NCBI GenBank assembly: GCA_028819495.1
Contig: JAPPLI010000165.1
Location: forward strand, 1-45,881
DNA: 45,881 nucleotides
DNA from: Gammaproteobacteria bacterium
Lineage (GTDB): Bacteria; Pseudomonadota; Gammaproteobacteria; Eutrophobiales; Eutrophobiaceae
Reading direction: 5' to 3'
The position numbers and the translations under genes were made by a program. Below the pieces are notes generated by a model. It made no database searches and was not told the DNA's origin. It saw only the letters and a program-made list of their open reading frames with translations. Position 1 is the stretch's first letter. Each line of letters opens with the position of its first letter. This document shows, one piece after another, positions 8,346 to 16,585 of the stretch.

Positions 8346-9341
8346 ATGGCTGGAAATCGACAATTTGATATCACATCACTGGGTTACCTCGTGGTCGCCT
8401 CGGATGAACTGGGCGAATGGAAACGCTTCGCGGGAGCAGGTCTAGGCATGCAGGTGGTGGAGAAAAGCGCGAATACGATTGCCTTTCGGATGGACGACCG
8501 CACACAACGACTGGTGATAACAAGATCACCCCAGCCGGCGCGGTATACCATAGGCTGGCAGGCAGACTCGGCGCAGGCGCTTGATCGTATCGCGTCCAGG
8601 CTGGAAGAAGCAGGAATAGCGGTACGGCAAGGACCAGGCGCGCTCGCGGCTGAGCGAATGGTGAGAGACCTTATCACTTTCCAGGATCCTGCGGGTAACC
8701 GCATAGAAGTATTTTATGGTCCTGTTTTGCTTGATAAGCCATTTGTCCCCGGTCGTACGCACTCGGGATTTCGCACCGGTTCCCTTGGTCTCGGCCACGT
8801 CGTGCTCATATCCCCAAATATTAACGAGATGAAAGGCTTCTATCACGACCTGTTGGGGTTTCGAATCAGCGATTATATGTTTAAACCGTTTCATGCCTAC
8901 TTCTTTCATATTAACAAACGGCATCACAACCTTGCTCTGATAGAACATGAACGAAATGGCATTCATCATTTAATGGTGGAACACACGATGTTTGATGACG
9001 TCGGGCAAGGGTACGATGTCATGTTGGCGAATGGTCATAAAATCGGGGTGACGCTTGGCCGGCACACCAACGATCTGATGACTTCATTTTATATCAACAC
9101 ACCATCACCTTTCATGGTGGAATGTGGCTGGGGCGGTCTGGAGATTGATCCTTCAAACTGGCAACCTATAGAACTGACAGACGGTCCGAGCCTTTGGGGC
9201 CACGATCGCTCATGGTTGAGTCCCGAACAGTTTGAAGAGGCCAAGCAGATGAGAATAGCAGCCGCGACCAAGGGAATGCGTGCATCGGTAAACGTACTGC
9301 CTGACCGCTATCTGGTAGGCAGTGATGGTATCGGGAGATAA
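8346..9341 (+). CDS. Extradiol ring-cleavage dioxygenase, VOC (BphC-like) family
   Basis: The 331-residue protein (from the ATG at 8346) has the two-domain vicinal-oxygen-chelate arrangement of type I extradiol dioxygenases. The N-terminal domain runs about residues 8-125 and the catalytic C-terminal domain about 147-270. The expected Fe(II) ligands are visible: His151 in GLGHVVL, His207/208 in GIHHLMVEH and Glu259 in FMVECGWGG, at nearly the same numbers as in BphC (146, 210, 260). It should open a catechol-type ring next to the two hydroxyls using O2. A TTG at 8322 in the same frame would add eight residues; the ATG is preferred. It lies between the cytochrome c gene and the Rieske oxygenase gene on the same strand, so ring hydroxylation followed by ring cleavage is plausible. 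Confidence 0.92.
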   Translation: MAGNRQFDITSLGYLVVASDELGEWKRFAGAGLGMQVVEKSANTIAFRMDDRTQRLVITRSPQPARYTIGWQADSAQALDRIASRLEEAGIAVRQGPGALAAERMVRDLITFQDPAGNRIEVFYGPVLLDKPFVPGRTHSGFRTGSLGLGHVVLISPNINEMKGFYHDLLGFRISDYMFKPFHAYFFHINKRHHNLALIEHERNGIHHLMVEHTMFDDVGQGYDVMLANGHKIGVTLGRHTNDLMTSFYINTPSPFMVECGWGGLEIDPSNWQPIELTDGPSLWGHDRSWLSPEQFEEAKQMRIAAATKGMRASVNVLPDRYLVGSDGIGR

Positions 9342-9436
9342 TCTTTTTCCGGCGTCACAATATACAGGTACATACTACACAGTATTAGTAAGATAACATC
9401 CTGCCAACAGGTAAAACCGTATTTTGAGGAACACCC

Positions 9437-10639
9437 ATGTCGCAAAATCCAGTCAATACCAGACGAATACCAGACCGATTCAGGCTGGAGGAAGTGGAAG
9501 GTTGCCTTCTGGAATACAATTCTGCAACAACCATACCTCCCCGCTTCTACAATGACCCTTCCATATTCGAACTGGAAAAAGAGCGGGTTCTCAAGACCTC
9601 CTGGTTTCCCGTTGGTCATGTAAGCGAAGTCAGTGCCCCCGGCGATTACTTCACCGTCGATTTTTGTGAGGAGCCGGTATTGGTAATACGCGACAGGAAT
9701 GATGAACTGCATGCGTTGTCAAATGTCTGCATCCACAGGAATTTCCCTGTCGCTCATGACCGGGGTAATTGTGCTTTGCTCAGGTGCCGCTACCATAACT
9801 GGGTATACAACCTTGACGGATCTCTCCGGGGCGCGCCGCTTATGGAGAACGCAAAGGATTTCTCCGCAAAAGACTGGCGTCTCCATGAGTTTCACCTGGA
9901 AGTCTGGCGAGGTTTCATTTTCGTCAATATGAAGCGGGGCCCGGTAGCGCCGCTGGCCCCCCAGCTCACGGGCCTGGAGCAGATATTCCTGCGTCATGAA
10001 ACCGACGAAATGGTCTATTTCCAGATGGGTGAATTTGACCTGGAAGCGAACTGGAAGTGCGTCGTAGATATATTCGCGGAGAACTACCACACGGATGCAG
10101 TTCATGAAAAATCCCTGGGTGACTCCGTTCCGGCCGGCAAGACCATAATAGAAAATACCGATATGGCGGCATACTGCATGTTTCGTCTTCCTTCCGGTGG
10201 AGGCGCGGACTTGCAGAACCCCGACGATTATGCCCTGACCGGCGGCTTTGCCCTGCCGGGCAGCCTTGATGAATCCGATATGAACGTCGCGGTGGGAGGA
10301 ATTGTGTTTCCCAACTTCAGTTGGTACTTCAATCCGGACCTCATATTTGTTACACAAATGGACCCTCAGACCCACAACAGGACGACAGGACGCTACGGAA
10401 TAGGGATCAGCAGGGAAGCGGCAGATGCGCCGGATTTTATGGATAAGTTTGAAGCCTACAAGCAGAACGCCAAACTGGTGATAGACGAGGATTTCTGGAG
10501 TATCACGGAGATGTACAGGGGAAAGCGCTCCGCGTTTGCCGCGCAGGGGAGAACCTCACATGCCGAAGCAACTATGTGGCATTTTCACAAGTGGTATATA
10601 GAAAGCCTGCAATCAGCCGCGCCGGAAATATTCGAATAA
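9437..10639 (+). CDS. Rieske non-haem iron oxygenase, alpha subunit
   Basis: The 400-residue protein has an intact Rieske domain: C98-x-H100-R and C117-x2-H120 bind the [2Fe-2S] cluster. The catalytic domain carries the mononuclear-iron segment DIFAENYHTDAVHE (His218 and His223, with the bridging Asp211) and a probable third ligand Asp near residue 350. It is a hydroxylating or demethylating oxygenase that needs a reductase and ferredoxin, neither of which is encoded in this window. The ribosome binding site is TGAGGA. It follows the extradiol dioxygenase by 95 nt on the same strand and is the last gene before a convergent LuxR-type regulator. Substrate is unknown; the family covers aromatic dihydroxylation and N- or O-demethylation. 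Confidence 0.92.
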   Translation: MSQNPVNTRRIPDRFRLEEVEGCLLEYNSATTIPPRFYNDPSIFELEKERVLKTSWFPVGHVSEVSAPGDYFTVDFCEEPVLVIRDRNDELHALSNVCIHRNFPVAHDRGNCALLRCRYHNWVYNLDGSLRGAPLMENAKDFSAKDWRLHEFHLEVWRGFIFVNMKRGPVAPLAPQLTGLEQIFLRHETDEMVYFQMGEFDLEANWKCVVDIFAENYHTDAVHEKSLGDSVPAGKTIIENTDMAAYCMFRLPSGGGADLQNPDDYALTGGFALPGSLDESDMNVAVGGIVFPNFSWYFNPDLIFVTQMDPQTHNRTTGRYGIGISREAADAPDFMDKFEAYKQNAKLVIDEDFWSITEMYRGKRSAFAAQGRTSHAEATMWHFHKWYIESLQSAAPEIFE

Positions 10640-10714
10640 CGAAAAAAGCCTGTTTCCAGGTATGAATGCCTGACAAGGAATCGATAATGCTGTTTTTACT
10701 CCGGGACCTTAACA

Positions 10715-11530
10715 CTAAAGAGATATCTTACCTTCGCGTAAAAATCTTTCGTAGTGTTGATCAGGTATCCCGCGAACCACATCATTGATCCGGCGAAAGC
10801 AGATTTCAAACAGTTGGTTCTGGCTGCAGATTTCCAACTTCTCATAAGCCCGCCGCCGTAGCGTGGAAACGGTATTTTCAGCAATATTCAGATCGAGAGC
10901 GATTGCTGTTGTCGAGTAGCCCAACACGATACGCGATGTCACGTCCGCCTCGCGCTCGCTCAGGCCCTCGACATGAAGTAATTTGCGGACAACCGCAAGC
11001 CGGGCATGCCTGTCTGTGAAATTCGGGACTGATATGCTGGCAAAGCGTACGTGCTGTCTGAAACAGCCCAAACAGAACTGCCAGATTACCTGAAGTTTAT
11101 TCATGTCCTGCTTATAAAAATCCGGTTGGTCCGGGCGGCGGTAAAAATTCCCGTATACAAGTCCGGTATCAATTCGGGCGACCACACTCAACTTCTTTTC
11201 GACCCCGGTCCTCTTGTAAAACTGTTTGGAATATCCGGGGTCATTGATATGTTTCATGTGCAGAGACCCGATTACGAATTCATTCTGTCCGGCCAAACGT
11301 GAAGACAGGCGCTCCAGGTTCGTGTCACGTCGGTAGGCCCCTTGAACATATTCATCGACTGCTTCGTGAACTGTTACATCCGTGGACAGGCAGCTCGGAT
11401 TGTCGTTATCAGGAAAGTAAAACAGGGCGACTTCGGCAGCATTGACAGTCTCCTCGCAGAAATTGGAGAGCGAGTCACAGAAGACGTCTTTTCCTATAGC
11501 ATCGACGATTGTGGTTACTCGTTGTAACAT
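10715..11530 (-). CDS. LuxR-type HTH transcriptional regulator
   Basis: The 271-residue protein has a C-terminal LuxR/GerE helix-turn-helix (about residues 197-250: LSEREADVTSRIVLGYSTTAIA, then NTVSTLRRRAYEKL). The N-terminal 180 residues do not carry an obvious response-regulator phosphoacceptor Asp pattern or a clear autoinducer-binding signature, so the signal is unknown; it may sense a pathway intermediate. It is convergent with the Rieske oxygenase and divergent from an alpha/beta hydrolase, a usual position for a cluster regulator. A ribosome binding site AAGGTGA precedes the ATG. A 7-bp dyad at 11607-11633 in its promoter may be an autoregulatory site. Confidence 0.85.
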   Translation of the reverse strand: MLQRVTTIVDAIGKDVFCDSLSNFCEETVNAAEVALFYFPDNDNPSCLSTDVTVHEAVDEYVQGAYRRDTNLERLSSRLAGQNEFVIGSLHMKHINDPGYSKQFYKRTGVEKKLSVVARIDTGLVYGNFYRRPDQPDFYKQDMNKLQVIWQFCLGCFRQHVRFASISVPNFTDRHARLAVVRKLLHVEGLSEREADVTSRIVLGYSTTAIALDLNIAENTVSTLRRRAYEKLEICSQNQLFEICFRRINDVVRGIPDQHYERFLREGKISL

Positions 11531-11606
11531 CGGTGTTCACCTTACCGAGCTAAGATTACCCATAATTATAACGCGTTCGCACTGAATTTGATAAAAACTC
11601 AACATC

Positions 11607-11633
11607 TGTCGATAAACATAAGCATCATCGACA
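11607..11633. promoter_or_regulatory. Dyad TGTCGAT-N13-ATCGACA, regulator-site candidate
   Basis: A perfect 7-bp inverted repeat with half-site centres 20 bp apart lies in the 209-nt region between the divergent LuxR-type regulator and hydrolase genes. The spacing of about two helical turns and the location make it a candidate site for the regulator; it is not a known lux box. Confidence 0.4.
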
Positions 11634-11739
11634 CACAACGATTGCCGTGTAACATTTCTATAGTATTTACTCGTCATAAGCCATACTGTTATTGTGTCAT
11701 CCGGGCAAATGAAAACGACGCAAAAAAGACCTCCACGAT

Positions 11740-12606
11740 ATGAAAGTGAACCCCTATGACAATTTCATGGATCAATCACAGATTGATCCGCAACTCGATA
11801 TCGAAAACCACATCTGGGATATCATTCCCTACTTCGACACGTTCATGCTCAGGAGTTCACAGACGCTTGATGCGTTAGAGCATCAGGCGGATATCCCCGT
11901 TGGCGCCCGGGACGAGGAACGGATTGACGTATTCCCCGCCAGGGAAAAGGGCTCTCCGATCATCATCTTTATTCATGGCGGATGGTGGCGACTGGGGACG
12001 CGAAAGCTATTCAACTTCTGCATAAAAGGACTGGCCGACCTGGGGTTTGCATGTATTTCCAGTGATTATGCATTGTGCCCGAAGGTCGGCATTCCGGATA
12101 TTACCACGGCAAGCCGGCTGGCGGTTGCCTGGGCCTACCGAAACGCAGAGAGCATTAATGGAGACGCCGGCAGGATTTTCGTTACCGGCCATTCTGCCGG
12201 AGGGCACCAAGTAGGGATGCTCGCGATAACCAACTGGGAGGACTACGGACTGCCGGCCGGCGTCATCAGGGGCGGCATCCCCATCAGCGGGCTGTTTGAC
12301 CTGCGTCCATTTCGATATTGCTGGTTGCAGGCAAAACTGCAGCTTACCGGCGATGTCGTATTCAATGAGAGTCCGCTGTTTCATATTCCCGACTCCGGGC
12401 CGCCGTTACTGGTCGCGTTGGGGGCGGAGGAGTCAGTGGAGTTCCACAGGCAATCGGAGGAATTTGTGGCGGCATGGAGAAACAAGGGGTTGCGGGCCGA
12501 CTACCTGGACGTCGAGGGTGAAGACCATACTACCAATATATTCAAAATGTTTTATGCCGACAGCCAGATTTCACAGGCGATCCTGCATTTCGCCGAGTCC
12601 TGTTGA
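11740..12606 (+). CDS. Alpha/beta hydrolase, esterase/kynurenine-formamidase-like
   Basis: The 288-residue protein has the HGGWW oxyanion motif (residues 79-83), the nucleophile elbow GHSAGG with Ser152, and a C-terminal GEDHTT supplying His263. This fits the alpha/beta hydrolase subfamily that includes arylformamidases and carboxylesterases. No signal peptide is seen, so it should be cytosolic. It probably hydrolyses an ester, amide or lactone intermediate in the surrounding pathway. The gene is divergent from the LuxR-type regulator and followed closely (41 nt) by a NYN-domain gene on the same strand. The ribosome binding site is poor. Confidence 0.88.
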   Translation: MKVNPYDNFMDQSQIDPQLDIENHIWDIIPYFDTFMLRSSQTLDALEHQADIPVGARDEERIDVFPAREKGSPIIIFIHGGWWRLGTRKLFNFCIKGLADLGFACISSDYALCPKVGIPDITTASRLAVAWAYRNAESINGDAGRIFVTGHSAGGHQVGMLAITNWEDYGLPAGVIRGGIPISGLFDLRPFRYCWLQAKLQLTGDVVFNESPLFHIPDSGPPLLVALGAEESVEFHRQSEEFVAAWRNKGLRADYLDVEGEDHTTNIFKMFYADSQISQAILHFAESC

Positions 12607-12647
12607 CGTGTATATCACTTGATACTGCGAAACGCGCCGGAGAGATC

Positions 12648-13184
12648 ATGACAGCAGAGAAACAACAAAATCGTGTCAGCGCTTTCATTGATGCGGGCTG
12701 GCTGCTGGACGGGCTCAGGGGGCAGGGCATGCCCTGGAGGATTGATTATGCCGGCCTGGTGGAGCACATCGCGGGCGGCCGGACTGTAACGGGGAAGTTT
12801 GCCTATCTTGCCCCCTATCCTGGCGAGTATTACCCGAAAAAAGAAACAGCTCAGCGCGAACTGTTGGACCTTTTGGCCGGCCAGGGTTTCAACACCAGGG
12901 TGACAGCCATGCAGGTGCGCGGCGGGATGTATCTCGACCAGGGAATTGACGTGATGCTGGCAATGGATATGTTCGAACAGGCCATAAATGACAGCTACGA
13001 TACGGCCATCGTTATAAGCCGCCGCCCGACGTTGCGTCACGCGGTCGAAGCGGCGCAAAGGCACGGCAGGAAAGTAGAGAACGCCTTTTTTGAGTACCAG
13101 GCCGATCCGTCAAACGAACTCAGGGATGCGTCCGATCGGTTTTTTCGACTGACTGCCGATCTTGTGCATGACCTTGCCTTGTAA
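12648..13184 (+). CDS. NYN domain (LabA-like PIN-fold) protein
   Basis: From the ATG at 12648, which has a good GGAGAG ribosome binding site five bases ahead, the product is 178 residues. It has the NYN/LabA pattern: an N-terminal acidic residue in RVSAFIDAGWLLDGL, a central QGIDVMLAMDMFEQA with conserved Asp, and DTAIVISRRPTL (usually SGDxD in active members, here SRRPT). Conserved PIN-fold acidic residues at positions 1 and 2 are thus present, while the third region is altered. NYN proteins are ribonucleases or act in RNA handling. What it does next to an ester hydrolase in a catabolic cluster is not clear. It converges on the MetE-like gene. Confidence 0.75.
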   Translation: MTAEKQQNRVSAFIDAGWLLDGLRGQGMPWRIDYAGLVEHIAGGRTVTGKFAYLAPYPGEYYPKKETAQRELLDLLAGQGFNTRVTAMQVRGGMYLDQGIDVMLAMDMFEQAINDSYDTAIVISRRPTLRHAVEAAQRHGRKVENAFFEYQADPSNELRDASDRFFRLTADLVHDLAL

Positions 13185-13223
13185 GGGAACCATCTGATTA
13201 AGTCAGGGCTTCCCGGGCATCGG

Positions 13224-14357
13224 TTATTGCACGCCACCCCACACATCGTTTGCAACATCAACGATCAATGACAGCTTGGCGCGCTGGTGTTCCTCTGTGA
13301 CCGGATTGCCCTGAAACACGCTGGCAAACCCGCATTGCGGGCTCAGGCACAGGTTTTCCAGGGGTACATACCTGCTCGCCTGTTCTATCCGCAGTTTTAC
13401 CTCATTGCTGTCTTCGAGAGTCGGGACCTTGGATGAAATCAGTCCCAGTACCACCTTTTTATCCCGCGGCATGAAACGGAGCGGCTCAAAAGTGCCGGCG
13501 CGTGATGAGTCATACTCAAGAAAAAAAGCGTCAACCTGCAATTGGGTGAACAATTTCTCCGCTACCTTGTCGTAGCCGCCGGAAGCGAGCCAGTGCCCCC
13601 GGTTGTTGCCGCGGCACAGGTGTGTTGCGATTACCACTCCCTCCGGACGCTCCTGGATGGCGAGATTTATGGCCTGGATATAGGTATCCAGCAATTGCTC
13701 CGGATCGTCGCCCCGTTCCTGGAGTCGTCCCCGTACATTATCATCCAGGAGCATCGTGAACGCGCAATCGTCGATCTGTACGTAACGGCACCCGAGCTCT
13801 GCAAGATGGGCCAGTTCCTGCCGGTATATCAGCGCCAGGTCCTGCCAGAACTCACCCAGGTCGGGATAAACGGTTGCGCTGATGGCCGCCCTGCCGCCGA
13901 ATACGTGGGCCATGTTCGGCGAGGGTAAAGTCGCCTTGGCGGTACGCTCTGTCCTGCCTGCCAGAAACATGTACGCGTCTGTCGTGATTCCCGTGCGGGG
14001 GCGTAGTTTCTCCTCGAAATGCGGTGTCGGCGTGGGAAGCTTGTGCCCTTTGCCGTCCACGAACGTCCCTTCGACGAATTTTATGGACGCGCCGTTCATC
14101 TCCAGCATGAAGTCCTGGAACCAGGAGCGGCGGCGAAACTCTCCATCCGTAATGCCCTGCAACCCGACGTCTTCCTGCATTTTGATTACCCCGGTGATAC
14201 ATTCATCCTCAAGGCTGCGGAGTTCGTGCCTGGCAATGCTTCCCTTGTGCTCGCTGTATCCGTCTCCCTCCAGCCGCTCACGCGCCTGCAGGAGGACTGT
14301 CGGTCTCAGGAGACTGCCGACGTGCTCGGCGCGAAAAGGTGGGTTCGGTCCGGTCAT
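13224..14357 (-). CDS. Cobalamin-independent methionine-synthase-like zinc methyltransferase
   Basis: The 377-residue protein matches the C-terminal catalytic domain of MetE (UROD/MetE-like TIM barrel) but lacks the MetE N-terminal half. The zinc ligands are visible as His246-x-Cys248 in THLCRGN, Glu281 in FLEYD and Cys342 in SPQCGF, and RAEHVGSLLRP at the N-terminus is typical of these stand-alone members. Such proteins transfer methyl groups to a thiol, or are uncharacterised homologues in catabolic clusters. It is the last gene of a four-gene minus-strand operon after O-methyltransferase, Rieske-like protein and dehydrogenase (60 nt gap), so it may handle a methyl group released or used in that pathway. 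True methionine synthesis is less likely. Confidence 0.85.
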   Translation of the reverse strand: MTGPNPPFRAEHVGSLLRPTVLLQARERLEGDGYSEHKGSIARHELRSLEDECITGVIKMQEDVGLQGITDGEFRRRSWFQDFMLEMNGASIKFVEGTFVDGKGHKLPTPTPHFEEKLRPRTGITTDAYMFLAGRTERTAKATLPSPNMAHVFGGRAAISATVYPDLGEFWQDLALIYRQELAHLAELGCRYVQIDDCAFTMLLDDNVRGRLQERGDDPEQLLDTYIQAINLAIQERPEGVVIATHLCRGNNRGHWLASGGYDKVAEKLFTQLQVDAFFLEYDSSRAGTFEPLRFMPRDKKVVLGLISSKVPTLEDSNEVKLRIEQASRYVPLENLCLSPQCGFASVFQGNPVTEEHQRAKLSLIVDVANDVWGGVQ

Positions 14358-14417
14358 GGGAGTGTGCTCCGTGTTATTGTTGGTTGATCGTCATTATATG
14401 GATCCAGAGTAGCGATC

Positions 14418-15443
14418 TTAAATGACATATTCTTCAAGTGATGACGTCCGGTAACAGGGAGTGTCAAGCTTCTCCGCGGTAATGAACCCCGGTTCGGCAT
14501 TCAGGACATCCGGGATACGGTTGACGATAGATGCGCAGGTTATTTCCACGCTGGGCACATCATTCTGCTGCAGGTGGATATCGGGGACACCCCTGATATT
14601 CCACACATAATTCTCCCGGTCGTCCGGTTCGAATATTTTCGCGGCAAATCTTGCCCGGAATACGGGACCTTCGACAGTTTCAATCGTCATGACTTCGCGC
14701 AGACCGCTTATCTGGCCCGCCCTGATTACCTTATCCAGGCCGATACACTCGACGTCGGCGCCCGCCAGCACAAGCTCTATCCCGCCATCGATCCTGTTGA
14801 TGGTCAGGCGCAATTTGTCGATCAATGCCTCGAAGCCCATTCCCACGATCGATGCCGGCGGCTTTGCCCCCGGCGGAGGCGCCATTTCCAGAAACTGCTC
14901 CGGCGTCAGTCCCAACGGGAGGTTGTTCAATACGGCAGGACCGAGGGTCCCGAAATCGGCCGTGCCTTCAAACTCGACACTGTCTATGCGGTGGCAGACA
15001 CCGGTCAGTAGCGCGATCGAATTTATCCAGAATATGTCCTGCACCCCGGTGGCTGACAGCGTCACGCCATGCTGTTTTGCCAGGTTGTCCAAATCGGCGG
15101 CCATGTCCGGATCATAGGTCCAGGGATAAAACGCCCCTTCCGTAATCGTCACCACATTAATACCCCGTTTGAGGCACAAGCTGGCGTCAGGATACAGTTC
15201 CGCCATCGAACTGCAGGTCGCCAGCACGGCAATATCGGCTTCGCTCCCTGCCAGCATTTCCTCCGGGTCGTCACTGACCGTGACTCCCACAGGACGGCCG
15301 ATCCGGGTTACTTCGCCTAGGTCCTGTCCTACATGTGTTTTACTGACTGCGCCGGCGATCTCCACGCCTTTCTCCACCAGGTATCCGGCTATCAACCTGC
15401 CCATGTTGCCGGTGCCGAATAACACCGCCTTGATCTTGGCCAT
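14418..15443 (-). CDS. Dihydrodipicolinate-reductase-like NAD(P)-dependent dehydrogenase
   Basis: From the ATG at 15443 (ribosome binding site GGGGAGG nine bases ahead) the protein is 341 residues, starting MAKIKAVLFGTGNMG with the GxGxxG-type dinucleotide motif at residues 10-15. The overall pattern (VAVLATCSS, VVTITEGAF, SATGVQDIFWIN) matches the DapB-like group that includes 2,4-diaminopentanoate dehydrogenase and many uncharacterised members, not housekeeping DapB. It should oxidise or reduce an amino/imino or keto group. It lies 38 nt behind the Rieske-like gene in the same operon. The open frame runs further upstream to 15524, but that would overlap the previous gene without a better ribosome binding site. 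Confidence 0.82.
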   Translation of the reverse strand: MAKIKAVLFGTGNMGRLIAGYLVEKGVEIAGAVSKTHVGQDLGEVTRIGRPVGVTVSDDPEEMLAGSEADIAVLATCSSMAELYPDASLCLKRGINVVTITEGAFYPWTYDPDMAADLDNLAKQHGVTLSATGVQDIFWINSIALLTGVCHRIDSVEFEGTADFGTLGPAVLNNLPLGLTPEQFLEMAPPPGAKPPASIVGMGFEALIDKLRLTINRIDGGIELVLAGADVECIGLDKVIRAGQISGLREVMTIETVEGPVFRARFAAKIFEPDDRENYVWNIRGVPDIHLQQNDVPSVEITCASIVNRIPDVLNAEPGFITAEKLDTPCYRTSSLEEYVI

Positions 15444-15481
15444 CTTCAGTGCCTCCCCTTGCGTATCGCTGTTCAAATTGT

Positions 15482-16585
15482 TCAGGAGCCGTTGCCGGTC
15501 TCTCGCAGCCGTGCGAAATACCATTGCACAAAGTCTTCGAGTTGCCGCTCCATCAGTGAGTACGGTCCAGGCCGGTAGCGACTTGAGGTTACGCCGGACT
15601 GGTTATTTTCGGTGATTGTCTTGTCCTGAATCCCGGTCGTCGTCCACATCCACGCGACATCCTCCACGGTGTAGTCCTGGTCCGGTTCAGCGTCCCCGTC
15701 CACCAGCCACATCATGTGCACATCCGTACTCATGGGTCCCATCGGTCGAAAGTTGAACGTGACTGCATGGTCATTGCACAACCACAGTGAAGCCAGCGGG
15801 TTGAAACTGATGTGGGTCATCCCGCCGTCAAAGTCATTGAGGTCTCCCATCAGCGGCCCCACTTTTCTGCCGTTCCGCGTCTCCGAGTAACAACCTTCCG
15901 CCAGCGGGGAGCGCAGGACCTGCCAGAACTCCGTGGACGCCAAACCCAGCTTCGAGGCTGAACCGAAAGGATGACCAAGCTGCTGCGCGCGTTCTTCAAA
16001 CGCCTTGAATTTTCCCTGGTATTTCATAGCAGCCTGTTCCGAGACGCACGCGCCAAGGCCCGCGCCCATCGCCAGCATCCAGTTTCTGTCATGGACCTTC
16101 ATGAATTCAGGATGCGAGGGTTCGCAGTGATTACATTCCCAGAAATTCTCGACAACCAGTTTCCAGTTTGCATTGGTAGCCAGGACGGTTTCGTGAATGA
16201 CCCTGGCGCCGGCCAGGTTTTGCGGTTTCACGAAAGGCGCCATTTCCTGCAGCGTGGGGCCGACATCAGGCGGAGAATCCCCGGCAAGACAGATGAATAT
16301 CAACCCTTCGAATACCAGGACATGACAGGCGTGAAGACGCACGTCGTAAAAAGCGCCGATTTCGTCTTTGTCCCGGCGCATGACCCATATCGATTCTCCG
16401 GCGATTTCAGCCAGGAAATAATCGCCCGGTTCAGGGATTTGGGAAACATGACCCACCAGCATCCAGAGTTTTCCGAAAACACGATCTGTGTCAAGTCGGT
16501 AGATATCCATGTCGGAATAGAAAGGTGCAGGCAGGCTGTATCCGGTCTGACGCTCACCCATCAACTTATCGATATCAGTATTCAT
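15482..16585 (-). CDS. Rieske-oxygenase alpha-subunit homologue lacking the [2Fe-2S] motifs
   Basis: The 367-residue protein aligns in pattern with GbcA/stachydrine-demethylase-like Rieske oxygenases. The N-terminus (residues 1-82) ends normally at GAFYDV. Instead of the CxHR...CxxH cluster-binding region it goes straight into RLHACHVLVFEGLIFICL, which normally follows that region. About 60-70 residues are therefore missing, without a frameshift. The mononuclear-iron part looks intact: NFWECNHCEPSHPE with His153 and His158, and an Asp near GIQDKTITENNQ. The gene overlaps the O-methyltransferase gene by 4 nt and is not otherwise damaged. It may be a clean in-frame deletion allele (inactive), a cluster-less protein with a new role, or an assembly error. 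Confidence 0.8.
   Translation of the reverse strand: MNTDIDKLMGERQTGYSLPAPFYSDMDIYRLDTDRVFGKLWMLVGHVSQIPEPGDYFLAEIAGESIWVMRRDKDEIGAFYDVRLHACHVLVFEGLIFICLAGDSPPDVGPTLQEMAPFVKPQNLAGARVIHETVLATNANWKLVVENFWECNHCEPSHPEFMKVHDRNWMLAMGAGLGACVSEQAAMKYQGKFKAFEERAQQLGHPFGSASKLGLASTEFWQVLRSPLAEGCYSETRNGRKVGPLMGDLNDFDGGMTHISFNPLASLWLCNDHAVTFNFRPMGPMSTDVHMMWLVDGDAEPDQDYTVEDVAWMWTTTGIQDKTITENNQSGVTSSRYRPGPYSLMERQLEDFVQWYFARLRETGNGS

Noticed and set aside
10640-10714. Convergent intrinsic terminator between the Rieske oxygenase and LuxR-type genes
   Set aside because: Only a 4-bp stem (CCTG/CAGG) is visible, with no convincing T-run after it.
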